Shown here: one piece after another, positions 11,152-23,785 of the stretch
How positions within the stretch are numbered: the first letter of the stretch is position 1
Layout of the letters: the number at the start of each line of letters is the position of its first letter
Assembly (NCBI GenBank): GCA_947652115.1
Contig: OX393568.1
Span: 24,845,963-24,909,962 of the forward strand
Length of the DNA stretch: 64,000 nt
Source of the DNA: Blastomussa wellsi
Taxonomy: Eukaryota; Cnidaria; Anthozoa; Scleractinia; Plerogyridae
Reading direction: 5' to 3'
Position numbers and translations under genes: made by a program
Notes under the pieces: model-generated
What the model was told of the DNA's origin: nothing
Seen by the model: only the letters and a program-made list of their open reading frames with translations
Databases searched by the model: none

Positions 11152-14100
11152 CATTATTATTATTATTACATGCAATATGATAGGTCAGTATCTTTTGACT
11201 ATTGTTCCAGTAACTCTAGTGAAAGTTGAGGCCTTTTCTGCAACAAATGTTTGAGAATAAGAAAGATGTACATGAGCAGGTTACAAGTGAGACTAATAAA
11301 ACCGTGAAAAACTTAAACTTATGCAAGACCTTTCACTACAGAAACTGCAGACGAAGAATGGGTTCCCTTCTATCACGGGTTTACATGATCAATGCACACA
11401 CAGCATCTAATGCCAAATACATTGCACTGTATAAAATTCTATGAGTACAGATTAAATCTTATAGCTTAGCAGATTTGCACACATGTGCGTGAAACAGGAC
11501 TCACATGTCTGGGATTAAAAATGTACACTGCAAAGAACAGACAAGGAAATTTCTAAAGCTTTACTGTATATTTTCCTGGTAGTAGATCTTCAATCCTTTA
11601 ATCTTCACAAGTGACTAACTCCATACATCTACCATCAACTCTTTCTAAGGCAAATACTACCACAACCAGTACTAATTGTCTGTCTTAGAGAGGTGTCTGG
11701 CTTATTTTGCAGAAGTCACCAGAATTGGTTACGACTTGACAGACGAGTGCTTGAACATGACCTTCCAAAATATCAGGACCCCATTCTTTTTGTGTTTTGT
11801 GTCAGGTAGGTCTTAGGTACTTTTGTACGAATCTTTAGATGTAAAGGCATTTCCTACAGGGCTTACCACAAATCTGGGATGGATAGTGGACTGGAGCCAC
11901 CCTTGTGCACCCCTTCCTTTCCTTTGTAAAGCAGGAATTGTCTTTGTTTATAATCTGGTTGCCTGGTTGGGACAACAGAACACAGGCTGTTACTGTTTTA
12001 TTTGATTAATGTTTATAGACAAGAAAATATGTTAATATATAATTGACCATGTATTAATTTACTTTATTAACTTGTCTTCAGGTTTTTTGTTCCAAATATT
12101 TTAATCTTAAAAGAAACAAGTACTGTGGAGCTTTTCTTCCTTCAAGCACGAATTCTTATATTTAAGGTACTCCATGAGCCATACTACTAAGAATTAACTG
12201 TTAAGGATGTAATTATGAGTATACCAACCTTGTGGAAGCTTTAAGCAAGCAATAACATAAACATATCACATATCGTCAACAATCTTAGCACACAGTTATT
12301 ACTAGTAATAGTTACACACATGTATATCCATGCTAGACTCCAGGTGGTGTTGGGAAGGAAGTAGTACATTCTGTGTAGTCAGTGTAATTTTAAATCTGTG
12401 CTTCAATCTATTTCGTATCTTTTCCAGTAGTACAGTAATCGTTGCATCATCCTTTGTTTTCTTCTGAAATACCCATAGAGGTGCTCAGTAACCTGTACAC
12501 TGTATGTACTTTGTTGAACTTGCTTACACTCTTAGTTAACTGTAACTCTGATCTTGTAGGGTACAATTCAGTGTGACAGTGAAACTGTTTTTGAGCTTGC
12601 TGCCCTTGTTCTTCATGCAACCAGTGGGGATTATACAAGGTACATTACTGTCTTCATTCATAGCCAAGAAATCCCACAGTCAATGCCAAATTTCAATCAA
12701 AATACTGAATAACTAACTAGATTGCACAAAACTGCTGGTCTCAGTTGTTCAAATGATGGATAAGGCTATCCACCAGATAAATAGCTACAAACTGTGCTAT
12801 CCACTGGGCAGTGATTTATCTGGCCCTGGTTGTTCAAGGGATGGATAACACCAGCCACTGGATAAATCACTACCCAGAGGATAGCATAATTTGTACACAG
12901 GAGAGTTATCCACCCTTTGAACAAGTGGGACCAGGCTTTGAATGTTTGGGGCCTGATCAATAGCTTTGATTTGAACCACCTTGAACATCATAGTAAAGTA
13001 GTACCGCAAGCTGGTCACATGAGACTGCTGCGTAACAGCTTCCATTTGTGCAGCCATACATCAGGGTTTCATACACAAACTTAAAAGTTAAGATCATTCC
13101 TGTGCTTGTTTCAAGCACCCTTTGGCACATGTCGTGTAGTAAATTTTATGCAAATTATTTCCTTTCAGTGATGAAGCAGCAAGAGCAGATCTTAGAAAAC
13201 TTCCTGTACTTCCCACAAGAACCCTTAAAGAACGACCCTCGATAACTTATTGGTGAGTGAATTGGTGTCTCTGATATTTTTCTAAATGAAATCTCTAAAT
13301 CCTTGGCAGTGGCCTGATGGTTAGCATGAAGGACTCTGAATCAAGTTGTCAGGGTTCAAGGCCTGACCAAGGGTAATGTGGTGTGGGTTGCTGCCTTTCT
13401 TCATCCAGGTGTATAAATGGGAATCAGCAAATTTAATCCCAAATTTAAGTACCATTTTTAGTAACAGTGGCCTAATGGTTAGTGCGCTGACTCCAGATCG
13501 GACGGTCCAGATTGGAGCCTCTAGCCGGGGCACTGCGTTGTGTTCTTGGGCAAGACACTTTACTCTCACAGTGGGCTCTCTTCACCCAGGTGTATAAATG
13601 GGTACCGGCGAATTTACTGCAGACTTACGTTAAGTACCAAAAGTACTTGCTTGGTAATGTTGTGGAAACTGGGATAAGCCTGACAGGCTATCTGGCTTGA
13701 ATGTTGACTTACATGTAACTTTAATTTCCTGGCTGAATGGAGTTACAACCTTGTCCATACAAGTGTCTTAATAGTACATGTATTTATAAATTTAATTTCC
13801 ATTTCAGTGAAGATAAAGTGTTAGAGTACTACAAGAGGTCTGCTGGGCAGACAAGAGGTGAATCTATTATCAGGTTAGCAGCAGTTGTTTATTTTTATGA
13901 ACATACATGTATACAGAATACATTTGTGCAGTATTCTGTGGTAACAAAAATAATACATGTACTGTTTTCCTTAGGTATCTGTGTATTTTTCAAAGTTTAC
14001 CAACTTATGGTGTACATTACTATGAAGTCAAGGTAAGAAAACACAAAGATTACTAATCTTATAATACTTGTGGTAATCATTTTAGTCAAAGAACCCATAG

Positions 14101-17100
14101 ATGTCAAAGCAGTTACTTCCAGACAAATTATTTTAACTCCCTCCTGTTTATAACATTATGTTCTAAGTAAAATTAAAAAGCACTTAATTCCCACATTGCT
14201 TCTTTCTACTCAGCTGTATTTAATTGCCAACATTGTGATTTGGGTTCGGGTCGATATTTACATGTACCTTCAGTGCACTACATCTCAAACCATCCAGAAG
14301 CACATTTACATATAATTAACATAAATACTCTTAGCTTCTTAGCTGTTCCATGCTGTGGTGCCAGCCTTTCATAAACTATGAGACCCAAAACAAACCTTAG
14401 CTCTACAATTGCAGTGTTTTAAAGTGTTTCGTCTGGTCAGCTACTCACCGATGGCTGACTTCCAAGTTCAAAATTTAAAGACCCCCCCCCCCCCCACCAC
14501 CACCCATAATGCGACCACTTTTCACAGTAGTGTGTACATCCAAAATATTATGAATTTCTTTCTGTAGGACAAAAGCAATATGCCATGGTGGCTAGGACTC
14601 AGCCCCAAAGGAATTGGTCTTTATGATCATGGAGATAAAATTAAACCCAGAAAGGTAATAATTGTAGAGTGTTTAGTACAGCAATTATAATGGCATTTTA
14701 TGGTTTACCCCCAAATCATTATCACAGTACTTAGATAACACTCCTGTTAACTATGCTCAATGTGCAAACTTTCACTTCAGATTTTCATGTGGAGTCAGAT
14801 TGAAAATATTTACTTCCGAGACAGGAAATTCTCCATTGAGATTAGAGATTCCTACAGGTTAGTTCCTACATGTAGCTAGCTTAAAGCAAACCATGTCTAT
14901 TCAATTTTTGCTAAGATATTGCAATAATCATTTGGATCTCTCTTGAATCCAAGACTTGATGTTCTCTTTCCTTCTGCCGATTCTGGCAGCCTGAATTTCC
15001 GACATCTCTGGTTGCTTCCTCTCAACAGAGTTGTCTGAACCTTTCTTGGGAAGAAATGACCAGAAATGATATCTGAATTTCAGGCTAGACCAGTTGTTAG
15101 ATTGAAACCCTTATTACAGTATCTCATTGAGCAGCATTTAACATTTTGCGTTACTTTTTAATTGCTGTAGGCCTTTGAAAGTCTGCATGATTAAGATATA
15201 GTGCCCACTTAGAACTAATAAACTTCAGACAACAGTTGCATGGATTAAAATAAAAGAAATAAATGTTATTTTTATCTACAACATAACGGTACCAGGAAAT
15301 TATGAGTTGTGTGCAGTAAAACCAACTTAGGAAATGACACTTTGATATAACACCAAGTTTCTGAACCCACATTAAACAGCATTGTGGCCATCGTTAAGGA
15401 AAATCAAGATATTTCAAGCTTGGGATTAAACAATATAAACTTCCTAACAGCCTATTTTACAATTTTCCACATTCCAGATATGAATTTAGGGACAATAAAG
15501 CTAGGTATGTCACACTCACACCTTATGATTTGATATAAATTATAATTATTTAAAACTATAAAATATAAAATTAATATTAAAATGATAAAAGAAAATTAAA
15601 CTGTAGCAGCTGTAGTTTATTCTGAATGCAGTTGTGCATTTGGACTTCCGTTATTTTAAATGGTCAAACAAATATGTTAATTATTATGTTTAAAAATCTG
15701 TGTAGGGTGAGCACAATTAGCCGCAAGCCAGGCGCAGGCAGCATGATGGTTCACGCCTGGTTTTCCAGCACAGCCGCATCAGCAAAAACAATGTGGACAA
15801 TGGCTATCAGTCAACATCAGTTTTATCTCGACAAGAAACAGGTCGAGGTAAGAGAATATGAGAAGTGTGAGGTAAAATTCTTGATATGGATTGTGGCTTG
15901 GTAGAAGCTGAGGGGAATGAACTGAAGTGCAGAGCAGATGTGAGAACTAGCAGACATTGTCTTGTTATGACACCTTGTTTTCAATACCAATCAAACAGGA
16001 AAGTGAGACATTTGTTATGGGAAATTCATTATTTAAACTTCCCGAAAACGTTTTGTAACTTTGATGGCTGTTTTGTCGTTCTAATTCTCAAAAGCTTTCA
16101 GCTTGATTGGTTGAAAAAAAAAACATGTCTGCTCTCATTGGTTATCACAGAAAACTAGAAACAATATTTACATCAAAATGTGTTGAAAAGGGAAGAATCC
16201 TCAAAAAGCGCCACAGAACCATTCTAGGAGGAAACCCCAGCCTACCTATAAACCTACTAATATATACAAAAAACCAAGAATATATATACAGAAATTCAGT
16301 AATGTAAGAGTGTTCAATAATAATGTAAGAGTGTTCAATTCCCGATTTTTAGGCCAAGATAACCCTGCGGAGAACTCTTCGGGACATGGCACGTGAGTTA
16401 TCCCAGTCCACGGGATCGTTACCTTCATCCACATCAGACAGCATGAGCACCAAGAGTGATCAGTCACGCAGCATATCCAGTATCAGCATGAATGGAGGTT
16501 AGTCACAGACCTCTCTGCACGCATTGCAGACCTATGATGCGTGTTACCCCAGACTCCCAATTCCTCCAAACGTCAATTTCTCAAACTTCCCGTTAACCTG
16601 AACCAGAAGTGTGAAACTAAGTAGATTTCCTTAGTTCTGCTTCACTCAGTGGCACACTAATTTTACGGTCCCCTCCCCAATTTCTTGAACCAATTTTTTG
16701 TTTCTCTTTGAGGTGCAAGAAATGCAGATTCCATTGTAGTAAAGGGTTATGTAGCAGTTTCATAAAGTCTCACATGAATGGCTCACTACTCTGCATGAAA
16801 ACAATAAAACAAACAAGAGAAACAATGCCACTATCCCCTAAAACAATATCACTAGAGGACCAGCAGAATTACCAGCTTATGAGAACTGCTACATTACTGG
16901 TAGCAAATTGTGCACAGGGCATAGGCAAAGTGCTTTGGGTACTAACGTTTAAGGTTGGCAGATAAAGTAACGCCATTTAATTATGACTTTAGGCTAGCAC
17001 ACAGTAACTCCACTTGCCTAGAAACTCTATTTGGAAAATCTCTTTTCTTTGCACCCTGTGACTCTTTTCATTGAGAAAGACAATCATAATTAGCAACATA

Positions 17101-20100
17101 AATTATTCTGTTTTGTGGCTTGCTGTTTACCAATGGTAGGGGAAGGGGAAATTTTGATTTGAACAAATGCACGTTTATTAGGGCTTAATACTTCTTTAGT
17201 TAGGTATAAATAATGCTAAGAAAATGTGATTTTCTCAGGTGATAACTTATCGTCGCTTCCGAAAGCAGCTGAACGCGAGATGTTGACAGCTTTGGCAGCG
17301 AGAAAGGAAGCTCTTCTGGATAAGCTGAAAGAAAAGATGGATGAACTCAAATCCCTCTGCATGCAGGAGGCGGTAAGTTGGACAACTGGGAAATAAAACA
17401 TGTGGTGTTCCTATAAAGGAGTGCTGAACCTGTAAACATGGTCATGTCTGTCTCTACAATGATACAAATGGGATGTGACCTTGAAGACAGCGTATGTGAA
17501 TGTTGCCATCCCTTCCCAAAATTAGCCTGTTATTGCTTTTTCCTGCAGCTTTCAACAGCAGGCGGTTAAAAGTATCTGCTGGTCTTGCAGGCAATACTGA
17601 TTTGAATGATAAATGGCTCTGAAATTTGAAATGGGTGAAATTGACATGTGATGCAGTGTTATGTTGCTTATCGTTTTTTGGTGACTGAGAAAATCATGAG
17701 GTTTTTCTGACTGATCAAAACATCCTGGAACTTTGATAAAATGTTGATGTACGTGTTATGTTGTTATGTGTAGGAATTCACTGGTGAGTATCCCCCAGAG
17801 ACGCCGTACACTCCTGGGAGCCCTCTGCCACCAATCAGACGGAGAGTAGGCACAGCTTTTGAATTCTCCGAGTTCATCATAAGTGGGGAAAAAGACGAGG
17901 TAACGATAAAAGCTTGTCACGCAATCTATTGCCTGCAATGCAATCTTTCAGTCATCTTGGACACAACTCATTTGCACACAGACATTTATCTTGTTCTAAA
18001 TGTTGATTGTCTTATTTACCATTAGGATGAAGAAATTAAAACTATGTCAAGGGAGGTTGAAATCCAGTCGCAGATAACAACTGCTGCACAGGTACTGTGA
18101 TAGCTGCTGCAACATTGTTTTCCAATTTGATTGCAAGCTTATGATCTTCATTAAGTGACTGTGCTATATCGTGTGTAAAAAGATAATCACTTTTCAAGTG
18201 ACAATTTATGTAGCACCAACTTGCTATGTGAGGACACCAGTTGGCTATTTACAAAGCATGCGGGGTATTTCGTATTATCTTTTATTATATGGCCGTGTCT
18301 CACGTGGACTGGAAACTAACAAATTCATGAATTTGATTGGCTAACGTGGATATTGACCGCAGGCTAGATTTTCCCATCTAGACCGGTTGCAGTTTGGGGT
18401 CAGAAAATTACAAACAAAACAGGAACACATTGTCTCCTTTTTATATAAAAATACTAAATCTCATTGCCGTTCGCAAACAAAATGTCAGCGAGAATGAAGC
18501 AGTGTCGTTAAGCAAATTTATGTAAGTTTCCATTTGGCCATATAATAAACATCTTATTAACCGAGTTTAGTCGGTCTGTATGGCTGTATGACTGCGTTCG
18601 GTCTGTACTCACAACCTCGGTCAAGATTCTCCCATACAGACCTCCCGCTCAGTTAATAAGAACTAAGTTTAGAGAGTTTTTGCTATACAGTATTTCGGTG
18701 TCCCCCCCCCCCTTCCCCCCAAAATAGATCAGTTACATGTGACTCCCACCCCAGAAAATAAGCCAAATGAAAGGCTTTTGGGCATATGGCGAGGTGTTTG
18801 GAATGCATTCGAAATACTAGAGGTATGCATTTCAAGGTTATTATTTTCAACTACCATTGTCATACATTCTTGTTTGCTTTCCAGAAACTTGCCGAGGATC
18901 GCGGTGTCAACAAGAATGTTAGGAAAACTAGGAAGTTGACGTACCAGAAGTCACTGAGAAGGGTAAGGGACATTTGTAGATTTCGTTGTCACGCGTGACA
19001 CGATGCAGAATGCGTGAGAAGTAACAGCCACGCAAGTCCAGCAGCACCTCGTTGAAGCAGCAAATTACCATTGGGCGTGGAAACAATCGTAAACAAAGCC
19101 TCTAGCCCTGATAACAATTAAGTCTATTGTCGAGGAAAACGATTGAAAAATAGGTTTATATGAGGTGCTGGACTACCGACGCATGGAATGGGTTTTCGTT
19201 TTAAAGCAAAATGTGTGACCCTCTCAAGCTAAATGAATTTTTGTGATATGACGTGACGTATGTGATGACTCAGGCTACGTTGTAGACATACTGTGTTCTT
19301 CTATTTGCCTATTGTTCAAATCTCACGGCATTTTACATACTGTTATATTGTAGCTCAAAGACATGGAAGAGAATCTTCGAAAAGTGAAGGAGTCTCGATC
19401 GCCAGTGACGACCAACCACGGTAATGGGGCATAATTTAACAATGACTTCCTTTGTGCGTAGTGAGGTTAGTTTGTTCGAATTTCAGTACAATCCGTACGT
19501 CACAGTGTCCAGACGTTTGTGTGACCTTTGTCACGCGAGTCATGCAAAAACATCCGAAGGAGTGTAAATCGTCACCACGTATCTCTATGTGCTGTCTATA
19601 CTGCTTGGTTGCGTCAAAGACATGTAAAAGTCTTTACGTTTGTTTATGTTGGCTGAGCTTTCTAAACACGTTGCGTTAGCTGTGCTGCTACTCAAGTCTC
19701 GGTAACGCCACCCTTACGTGACGGCGCTAAAAACTGCAAGCCACGTTTTCTGGCAGATTTGTTTTCTTTCTTAATTTGAATTTAACACACGTCTAACTTG
19801 ATCTCTGCTTGTTCAACAGATGAGGAAGATAGCAATACGGGTGAAGGTAAGAATAAGATTATATATTGTGAATAAGAATTTTAATAGTAATATAATGCAT
19901 TTATAGCTCAAGCGGTTTTCATTTGAGTGTTTAGGTTAAAAATCTCGCGCCACTTTTTCAACCAATCAGAAGTAAAACCAAAACCAATCGTGACTCGCGC
20001 GCACACGTTTTCCCGCGCTTTGTTTCGGCTACGCGTAATTGCTTCGGTTCAGATTGGTTCATTGGCTTGTCTGTGTCCTTTGTGATTGGTTGTTTTGTCG

Positions 20101-21390
20101 TGAAATTGAAACTCAGGCTATGCCTGATCTTCATTGTGATGACTGTGACATGATTACGTCACCAAAACCAAAGTAATTTCAATCGTCAATCACAGAAAAC
20201 ACAGGCAATGCAGTGAATCAATTTAAACAAAACCGTGTGACCGTTGCCAAACAGGGAACAACGCAAGTGTCCAAGTCGTGATTGGTCGCGGTTTATTCTG
20301 TTTCGTTGAGAAGGTGTCGCGTGTTTTTCAAACCAATCACAGCGTAATAAGGCAAAAACAAAACAACTCAGCGTTCTGCCTTAACCGATTGTTTTCTGAC
20401 ACTTCCTTAGGCTTTTATCATTCTCATTCGTCCTCCAACGGGAACAGTTACACTCACACAGAGAGACTTAGTCCTCAGCGGTATCGTACAAGTGTCAGCC
20501 TGAGCTTTGCCTCAAGGAATGGAAGTACTATCAGCGCAGAGAGTCTTCAGGATAGGGACTCATACGAACGGGGGTCTTACAGCGGGCCCCCATCTCCGGT
20601 GACATCACCGTATCGAAAAGCTCCCCCTAGCCCTACTTCAAGGACTTATCATGGATTCTCAGAGAGAAGACGACAGCATAGCCCACTTGCTAACGGTCCC
20701 CGGGCGGGGAGGTTTCCACCCGGGAGAGAAAACAGCCGGGCGGTGCCGGCGTTTCAGTATTCGGATAGTGACACTCGCAGTGACTCCTCTACGAAGCCGT
20801 CGTCGGTGAGTTCGTATGCGAACTCGGAAGACTTCGGAGAAAACCCCGAGCCTTACTGGCACCATCGGAGAATGGGCAACTCGTGTGAAAGTCTGGACGA
20901 GAATCACATCCGAGGACCTAGTCCTCGGTTGCTTGCTAATCGTTCGGCAGGACAGAGTTCGGAAAGTCTAAACAGTGATCATGAAGGGAATTATTCTCCG
21001 TTTAGCCCTGTACGGAGTCAACGATCATTTTCGTTTGACGCTAGACCTTCAAACTTAAAACTTCCAACCGTTAAGTATTTAAACACCAGCGACTTAGCAA
21101 TAATGACTGCATCAGGAATGGCAGGTAGTTATTCTGTTAATCACAGTTCAAGATTGTCTCCCAATCTGTCTGGTAAAGGCTACATCTCCACGTCTCTGTC
21201 CACCATCGATAAACCTGCCATGTCGGATATGACTCTAAGAACAGCGAGATCTCAGGCTAACATGTCAGCCGTGCCGAACATGACAAATCCGGGATATTAT
21301 CGGACTAACCAACCGTCGGAAACGTCAATATATGAAGAGGACTTGCTTGAGTGGAGAGCGAATGACGAGTCGGAAGCCACCTTGGTCTAA
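8317..21390 (+). CDS. FRMD4: FERM domain-containing protein 4 (FRMD4A/FRMD4B-like)
   Basis: Scaffold of the FRMD4/GRSP1 type; in mammals FRMD4A links PAR-3 to the ARF6 exchange factor cytohesin at epithelial junctions. Exons: 8317-8391, 8500-8594, 11713-11805, 12082-12166, 12560-12639, 13169-13252, 13808-13873, 13975-14032, 14568-14654, 14781-14857, 15706-15847, 16353-16497, 17239-17372, 17774-17899, 18026-18091, 18885-18962, 19354-19420, 19820-19846, 20411-21390. Their sum is 2565 nt, exactly 855 codons including the stop. Seen: RRCQIIMLDERRLDLLVQ, NWLRLDRRVLEHDLPK, SLPTYGVHYYEVKDK, MPWWLGLSPKGI and AISQHQFYLDKKQ make a FERM domain at about residues 5-325. A coiled region with IRRRVGTAFEFSE and REVEIQSQITTAA (about 365-500) matches the FRMD4 cytohesin-binding segment. 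The last exon is a serine-rich, probably disordered tail. FRMD4A and FRMD4B split within vertebrates, so neither letter is assigned. Mammalian FRMD4A is longer, about 1040 aa. Confidence 0.93.
10445..11021. mobile_element. Tc1/mariner-like foldback element
   Basis: Long terminal inverted repeats: AACCAAGTGAAGCGTACCCC at 10451 is mirrored by the run ending GGGTACGCTTCACTTGGCTC at 11017. Pairing continues for more than 100 bp, including ATTAATGAATTGATTA on both sides. The ends resemble CAGTTGAGCC and lie beside TA dinucleotides, as expected of Tc1/mariner insertion. No transposase is present, so the element is non-autonomous. It sits in FRMD4 intron 2. Confidence 0.65.
11108..11167. repeat. (ATT)n microsatellite
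   Basis: About 60 bp of almost uninterrupted trinucleotide ATT in FRMD4 intron 2, with one TCA interruption. It is likely polymorphic. Confidence 0.95.
12740..12940. repeat. MITE family with GTTCAAAGGGTGGATAAC ends
   Basis: The internal unit runs from CCCTGGTTGTTCAAGGGATG at about 12823 to the inverse end ATCCACCCTTTGAACAAG at about 12927, preceded by a second partial copy from about 12740. The same ends bound 60443-60580 in the SEC24 gene, so this is a dispersed family. It is intronic in FRMD4. Confidence 0.6.
13306..13450 (+). repeat. tRNA-derived SINE, partial copy
   Basis: Starts CAGTGGCCTGATGGTTAGCA, has the B-box-like CAGGGTTCAAGGCC and stops just after CAGGTGTATAAATGGGA, where a second copy begins at 13465. 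The two may be a tandem or nested insertion. It lies in the FRMD4 intron after exon 6. Confidence 0.7.
13465..13712 (+). repeat. tRNA-derived SINE, nearly full copy
   Basis: Begins AGTGGCCTAATGGTTAGTGC, then TCTTGGGCAAGACACTTTAC, CCCAGGTGTATAAATGGGTA, CCGGCGAATTTA and a 3' part GAAACTGGGATAAGCCTGAC. Same family as 5561-5833. The central CTAGCATCCCATCC block is missing. It lies directly after the truncated copy at 13306. Confidence 0.78.
15478..15504 (+). other. Candidate 27-nt cassette micro-exon in the FRMD4 FERM domain
   Basis: A 27-nt segment is bounded by a CAG acceptor and a GTATGT donor and has the same 2/2 phase as its flanking exons, so it could be included or skipped without changing frame. 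Inclusion would add nine residues (RYEFRDNKA) after RDSYR. When it is skipped, the surrounding protein matches the length of the mammalian FRMD4A segment residue for residue, so skipping is probably the default form. Confidence 0.45.
18282..18548. repeat. MITE with TTATTATATGGCC ends
   Basis: TTATTATATGGCC at 18282 is mirrored by GGCCATATAATAA ending near 18548, giving about 13-bp inverted ends around 240 bp of non-coding DNA. It lies in the FRMD4 intron before exon 16. No target duplication was clear. Confidence 0.5.
18553..18660. repeat. Hairpin-forming inverted repeat
   Basis: CTTATTAACCGAG at 18553 pairs with CTCAGTTAATAAG ending at 18660, and GGTCTGTATGG pairs with CCATACAGACC inside. 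It directly follows the element at 18282 and could belong to it or be a separate foldback. Confidence 0.5.
19905..20405. repeat. Dispersed GATTGGTT-rich MITE-like repeat, copy 1
   Basis: Contains CTCGCGCCACTTTTTCAACC, AATCAGAAGTAAAACCAAAA and CACGTTTTCCCGCGC, which recur at 58690-58950 and 60745-60960 (the latter two inverted relative to this one). The sequence is full of CCAAT-like ATTGGTT/AACCAAT motifs. It fills most of the intron before the last FRMD4 exon and reaches almost to its acceptor. Confidence 0.6.
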
Positions 21391-23327
21391 AATCGATATC
21401 ATCTCGGGTAAATTTAAAGCCGACATTGTTTGAACCTGCTTGAATAGATTGCGAATGATGAACCAGAGCGGCCATGTTGGTCTGAAAACGATATCTTCTT
21501 GGGCAAGTTAGAATCAGCGCAGTAACAGCCGAAGTCCTGTCGCGTCCTACGAAGGTTATCCGAAGAGACAGCTTCCTGTAATAGGCCATATTCGTTTTCA
21601 CGGTATTAGACTGGGACTAGCTTGCAGTGGAGGCTGATGATAATGATGATGATGCGGGGCAATATGGCCCATTGCAGAGTAAATGTTAGATATAAGGTGT
21701 TCCATTGCATCACCGCTGGTGTATATGTTGTATATGAACACAAAAGGAAAATAATTGTTTTACAACTTTTTAAAATCAATTTTCAGCCACTAGTGGTTGA
21801 GTACAACGTAGAAAACAGCGTTACCAGGGTCCGTTACTGGCGCGTAACGCCTCTCCGTTGCGTGACAACCCAAATAACAGCCACAGCGAAAAACTTCTGA
21901 TGTAGGTGATTTATTATTATATATATAGGTTATGTTTGTAATTTTTTGGAGGTGATAATATTTTGTACAAATTAATAGAATTTTAGCTTAGATCTATTTT
22001 TTGATGGGGTCTTGCACCCCAGCTCCGTCGCAGTTCCAAGAATCAAGAATAATTTTTAAAGTATCTATTGCTTTATCCATATTATTGGACTTTTAGATCA
22101 GATTCGAAAAAGAGGATATTATCATTTACGCGGGTACATTGACATATTTACGACTATTTATCCAATAAGCAACGTCGTAAAAACTGAATCGTTTTGTTGT
22201 TCATGCTGAATTTTATTGCGAATTACTGTAATTTTCCATTTTTTGTTCTTCTGTTTATTTTCTCAAAAAGAAGAAAATGGACATGGAAATGAAATAGCTG
22301 ATATGCAAATTTTTGACACAATCCGTGGAAGGTATTATTTTGGGGGTAGAAAATTAAACAAAAGATATTTTAGAGAAGAGGGTAACGCTGGCCTCGCGCA
22401 ATACTGGCCAACTAAATGCTATTCTTTCCAATAGCCGTATGTTGTTTCCATTTCGCCTTAGCGCGAGCTGTTTGTTTTGAGATAACTAAAAAAACTTACC
22501 CAAATGATGCCACGAGAAAACCAGTCGTGTTAGTAAATGAGTGAAACCGCCTTCCTTTACTACTCTAAAGTTCTTGTGTTTTTGACATCTTTTTGCCGGT
22601 TTTCCGAACTTCAAGCCAACAAAGAGCTGTCAAAAATATGTCAAAACCTTTTTCGCGCATGGCCACGGTTTTTGTGTACTCTTATCTATGGGATAAGTAC
22701 TAAGTTTGAGTTTTACTGATCCGTATTTAATGGATACGATACGGATGAAAATATTTCAACAATAGAAAATAATTATTGTGTTCCCAAAGGAGTCAGAAAA
22801 ATTTCGTCAAGCAAACCAACAGTTTGAAACAATATCTGCTTTCAAGAGATAATTCTGGTATTTCGTATTAAATTGTGTAAATACTGAATGGACACACGTA
22901 TCATTTTAATTATACCATTTTTTAATGCGAGGAGAGCTCGTCAGTTTTATTATGTACACAATATTTAAATAAAATGTGAACATGTCTGATTTCTCTTGCA
23001 TCAATTTCAACGCCCCTTGTTTAACAAACTCTTTCCAAACTTCACGTTTCACTGATAACTTCATGTTCCTCTCGATATTGTTTGAATTGTTTCCCACTTC
23101 AGTAAAACCAGCGCAAAAGTACCTAGAATTTAAGAACCTGTTTAGCCTAATTTGCTGGCTAACTTGGAAAAATCTAGGTTCTTATACGAGGGTTTTTACT
23201 GATGTGCCCAAGACTCAGAACCACCATTGTAACTCTGAAACAAGAACGAATTTGGTTCCCGCTGAGGCTATGATCACTTGCTGAAATATGCCACAAGGTC
23301 CAGAAAAGAAATGAAATGTTGAAATTC
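21391..23327 (+). other. FRMD4 3' UTR and flank
   Basis: No further coding exon is visible after the stop codon at 21388-21390. The stretch is AT-rich and lacks recognisable protein similarity. Candidate polyadenylation signals AATAAA/AATAAAG occur around 23435 and 23469, already inside the palindrome that follows, so the true transcript end is uncertain. Confidence 0.4.
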
Positions 23328-23785
23328 GTAGACTGCGACTGCAGGCTTCCAAGCTCAAAATTCGACTCTGCATACGTGGCGTATGGGACAGCTTGTGTAT
23401 ATAGATAATTGTATGGGAAAGTCAGCGATCGTAAAAAATAAATTGTGTAAATAACTATCTAATCTGAAATAAAGTTTTGCTACCTCAAATGTATCGCGTA
23501 CTTGCCTGCCATTCTGACGCCGTTTAGTGAAGTTATTCGTAATCGTTGTCTCCAGGGGAGATTTCGAATAACTTCACTAAACGGCGTCAGAATGGCTTCA
23601 AAATCGACACAAGAAACAAGCACGCGACACGTTTGAGGTAGGACAGCTTTATTTCAGATTAGATAGTTATTTACACAATTTGTTTACGATCGGTGACTTT
23701 CCTATACAATTCTCTATATACACAAGATGTCCACCACGTATGCTGAGCCGAATTTTGAGCTTGGGAAGCCTGTGACTGCGAGCAC
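23328..23785. repeat. Large imperfect palindrome (two arms of about 220 bp)
   Basis: The left arm, from CAGGCTTCCAAGCTCAAAAT near 23341, is mirrored by the right arm ending ATTTTGAGCTTGGGAAGCCT near 23771. Pairing is almost perfect near the centre, where GACGCCGTTTAGTGAAGTTA faces its inverse ATTCGAATAACTTCACTAAA, with a spacer of about 15-20 bp at 23550. Both arms carry an AATAAAG-like motif. It is either a foldback transposon or a recent inverted duplication. Confidence 0.85.

Noticed and set aside
20278..20410. Start of the long open frame at 20278 as a separate single-exon gene
   Set aside because: The part before 20411 is intron and MITE sequence. The acceptor at 20409-20410 joins in phase to the previous FRMD4 exon.
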